NCBI RefSeq assembly: GCF_004348985.1
Contig: NZ_SMKW01000031.1
Location: 1 to 64,000, forward strand
From: Saccharopolyspora elongata
GTDB lineage: Bacteria; Actinomycetota; Actinomycetes; Mycobacteriales; Pseudonocardiaceae
Direction of reading: 5' to 3'
Length of the DNA: 64,000 nucleotides
Position numbers and translations under genes: made by a program. A model generated the notes under the pieces. The model saw only the letters and a list, made by a program, of their open reading frames with translations. It searched no databases and was not told the DNA's origin. Shown here in pieces: positions 62,146 through 64,000 of the stretch; the first letter of the stretch is position 1; each line of letters opens with the position of its first letter.

Positions 62146-62212
62146 ACGTCGGCGTCACCGGAACAACCGGAGTCCGATGTTTCGCTCGATGGATACCGGG
62201 TATGAGGGCAGG

Positions 62213-62866
62213 GTGCTCCTCATGCGACTACCCGGTGTCTACCGAGCAGCCGACGACACGGCGTTGCTGGCAAACGTCATGCGCCAAGGCGAGTACGCCC
62301 GCGGGCGGCGCGTGTTGGACATCGGATGCGGAACGGGTGCGCTCGCCATCGAGGCGGTGCGGGCCGGGGCGGCATCGGTCACGGCGGTCGACCTGTCACT
62401 GCGGTCCGCAGCCGCGACGTGGCTCAACGCCCGGGTTCACCGAGCCCCGGTCGATGTTCGTCGCGGTGACCTCTTCGAGCCGGTGCGGGGCGAACGATTC
62501 GATCTCCTGCTGGCCAATCCTCCCTATGTGCCCGCACCCACTTCGCTGCTCCCCCGCCACCGGATTGCTCGCTGCTGGGATGCGGGCATTGATGGCAGGC
62601 AAGTGCTCGACCGGATCTGCCTCGGGTCTGCCGATGCGCTCTCCAGCGGCGGCACGGTCTTGATCGTGCAGTCCGAGGTGTGCGATGAACGCGCGACCCT
62701 GGTGCGGCTGGAAGGAGCCGGTATTCGGTCGCAGGTGGTCGCGCGATTTCGCGTGCCGTTCGGTCCGGTGATGCGAACCCGCACCGCGCTCGTCGAAGGT
62801 CGCGGACTGCTGAAATCGGGCCGCCGCGAAGAGGAACTCGTCGTCGTGGAGGGTTGCCGTGACTGA
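62213..62866 (+). CDS. HemK2/MTQ2-type SAM-dependent methyltransferase
   Basis: The protein has about 217 residues. It begins LLMRLPGVYRAADDTALLA, the usual N-terminus of this group. VLDIGCGTGALAIEA near residue 37 is the SAM site and LLANPPYVPAP near 95 is the NPPY motif for methylation of a planar N, such as a Gln side chain or a small-molecule amide. GTG 62213 is the preferred start; ATG 62222 and ATG 62177 are possible. It lies 67 bp after the EgtD-like gene and overlaps the CDGSH gene by 8 bp, so the two are coupled. Confidence 0.83.
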   Translation: MLLMRLPGVYRAADDTALLANVMRQGEYARGRRVLDIGCGTGALAIEAVRAGAASVTAVDLSLRSAAATWLNARVHRAPVDVRRGDLFEPVRGERFDLLLANPPYVPAPTSLLPRHRIARCWDAGIDGRQVLDRICLGSADALSSGGTVLIVQSEVCDERATLVRLEGAGIRSQVVARFRVPFGPVMRTRTALVEGRGLLKSGRREEELVVVEGCRD

Positions 62867-63110
62867 CCGCTACCCCACGCGCATCGAGATCACCGGCGAG
62901 GGGCCCGTGCTCGTGCACGGCCCGGTCGAACTGATCACTCCGGACGGACGTCGCGTGTGTTCCGAACGTGCGGTGACCGCCCTGTGCACGTGCCGCCGGA
63001 GTCGCCGCTACCCGATGTGCGACACCAGCCACCGCCGCTGCGCCCGAAGCCGCCGGAGGAAGACCGATGACGACCAGAACGAGACCTTCGAAGACGACCG
63101 GCAGTGCTGA
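62859..63110 (+). CDS. CDGSH iron-sulfur domain protein
   Basis: The 83-residue protein has one iron-sulfur zinc-finger domain. C43, C45, C54 and H58 (CTCRRSRRYPMCDTSH) match the three-Cys one-His 2Fe-2S site of CDGSH proteins, with CDTSH in place of CDGSH. The N-terminal half forms the beta-strands (IEITGEGPVLVHGPVEL). Such proteins carry electrons or hand over clusters. The C-terminus is basic then acidic. It overlaps both neighbours in the cassette. Confidence 0.88.
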   Translation: MTDRYPTRIEITGEGPVLVHGPVELITPDGRRVCSERAVTALCTCRRSRRYPMCDTSHRRCARSRRRKTDDDQNETFEDDRQC

Positions 63111-64000
63111 GACACCGGAGCTGCCGTTCCCCCGCGGCCCGCTGTCATCCGCAGTCCTCGAAACGCTCCGCGGCAACCCGACTCCGCCGACGCCCCTGAA
63201 CAGGGCCGACCCCTACGGGCAAGACCTGCAACTCGCCCTCTACTGCCTTCATGAACTGCACTACCGCGGCTTTCGCGGTGTCGAACCGGAGTGGGAATGG
63301 GACACCACGCTGCTGGCGTTTCGCCAAAGGCTTGAGCAGGTGTTCCTCGCCGCTTTGCGCGATGACGTCCCGGCCGGCGATGACGTGGAGGCCGAACTGC
63401 AGAACGTCCTAGTCGAGCCAGCCGATGCGTGGGGGGTCACGCACCACCTCCGTCGCGACGGGCAGTTGTGGCAGTTGCGCGAGTACGTAGCGCACCGGTC
63501 GCTGTACCACCTCAAGGAAGCGGACCCACAAGCCTGGGTGATCCCCCGGCTCTCCGGGGCGGCCAAATCCGCTTTCGTCACGATCGAACACGACGAATAC
63601 GGTGCCGGTAACCCCGAACGCATGCATTCCCACCTGTTCGCCAGGATGATGCGCGCTCTCGGCTTGGACGACCGGTACGGGGCCTACCTCGATTCCGCCC
63701 CAGCGGAGACGCTCGCCGAGGTCAATCTGATGTCGATGTGCGGGCTGCACCGCGGTCTTCGAGGCGCGTTGCTGGGGCAGTTCGCCACCGTCGAGCTCAC
63801 CTCGTCGCCCGGATCCGATCGGCTCGTCCAGGCGATGCGACGGCTCGGCTGCGGCCCGGACGCCATTGAGTTCTACGCCGAGCACGTCGAAGCCGACGCT
63901 GTCCACGAACAACTGGTCAGACGGAGCGTCCTCGCCCCCTTGCTGGAAGCCGAGCCAGAACTCGCCTCCGATGTCGTCTTCGGCATCCGCGCCAGCACCC
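63067..64000 (+). CDS. Heme-oxygenase-like diiron enzyme (iron-containing redox enzyme family), partial
   Basis: From ATG 63067 the frame is open for 311 codons to the window end, so the gene is cut off. The all-helical protein has candidate iron ligands in the HDO order: HELHYRGFRG near residue 62, EHDEYG near 175 with MHSHLF near 186, and the helix EHVEADAVHE with H273, D277 and H280. HDO enzymes activate O2 with two irons and cut or oxygenate amino- and fatty-acid-type substrates. It overlaps the CDGSH gene by 44 bp, so the iron-sulfur protein may supply electrons. Its substrate is not known. Confidence 0.87.
   Translation, partial: MTTRTRPSKTTGSAETPELPFPRGPLSSAVLETLRGNPTPPTPLNRADPYGQDLQLALYCLHELHYRGFRGVEPEWEWDTTLLAFRQRLEQVFLAALRDDVPAGDDVEAELQNVLVEPADAWGVTHHLRRDGQLWQLREYVAHRSLYHLKEADPQAWVIPRLSGAAKSAFVTIEHDEYGAGNPERMHSHLFARMMRALGLDDRYGAYLDSAPAETLAEVNLMSMCGLHRGLRGALLGQFATVELTSSPGSDRLVQAMRRLGCGPDAIEFYAEHVEADAVHEQLVRRSVLAPLLEAEPELASDVVFGIRAST

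Noticed and set aside
1..64000. tRNA, rRNA or CRISPR features
   Set aside because: No tRNA T-arm/acceptor pattern, rRNA-like stretch or regularly spaced repeats were seen on reading the window; a covariance-model search would be decisive.

Overview
The window is high-GC actinobacterial DNA, most likely from the Pseudonocardiaceae (Amycolatopsis/Saccharopolyspora-like). This rests on the codon use, the twin-arginine-exported proteins, the four-subunit FrdABCD complex, many PucR-type regulators, PadR/DUF1048 genes, a DUF6480 protein and dispersed extragenic palindromes. I found no rRNA, tRNA, CRISPR array or intact insertion sequence. I did find many decayed genes and mobile-element fragments.

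Layout. (1) 1-6100 is a gene graveyard: the 5' end of a P-type ATPase, two intact secreted proteins (a metallophosphatase and a partner), an istB scrap, a frameshifted Ku 3' end, a membrane protein with two tandem repeats, an AT-rich foreign ORF and an IS5-type transposase scrap. (2) 6105-12043 holds a large RecB-like nuclease/helicase, an IS701-type transposase scrap and a GT-C-like membrane glycosyltransferase. (3) 12168-32574, all on the minus strand, is a catabolic locus of about 20 kb. From its upstream end it encodes a PucR regulator, a Liv-type ABC transporter, an LLM oxidoreductase, a two-subunit CoA-transferase, a maleate-isomerase-like enzyme, a three-subunit molybdenum hydroxylase, a diaminopropionate ammonia-lyase-like PLP enzyme, a DUF6282 hydrolase and a sugar-type ABC transporter. 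Most of these genes overlap by 4 bp. The molybdenum hydroxylase beside the ammonia-lyase under a PucR regulator recalls purine and N-heterocycle catabolism, but the substrate is not known.

(4) 32733-42009 carries an Nramp-related transporter, a cysteine-rich copper-storage-like protein, an SGNH hydrolase lipoprotein, frdABCD, a frameshifted LuxR-type regulator and a DUF899 protein. Two perfect 19-bp inverted repeats lie in its intergenic gaps. (5) 42110-55452 is a second catabolic region arranged around a PucR regulator. On the minus strand are a crotonyl-CoA carboxylase/reductase-like enzyme, an MHS-type transporter, OsmC and a crotonase. On the plus strand are DUF3311 plus a sodium:solute symporter, a crotonase, a NDP-forming acyl-CoA synthetase, an MFS transporter and a quinone-oxidoreductase-like enzyme. 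It looks like uptake, CoA activation and beta-oxidation-like breakdown of a short carboxylic acid.

(6) 55453-59800 contains a broken esterase/beta-lactamase-like gene, a PadR-DUF1048-DUF1048 operon with a visible operator, a broken ASCH gene, a Tn3 transposase scrap and a flippase-like membrane protein. (7) 59780-64000 has a DUF6480 protein, a CBS-domain protein, and a compact cassette of EgtD-like methyltransferase, HemK2-like methyltransferase, CDGSH iron-sulfur protein and a heme-oxygenase-like diiron enzyme that runs off the window end. The cassette and the 20-kb catabolic locus are the two best candidates for an undescribed system.
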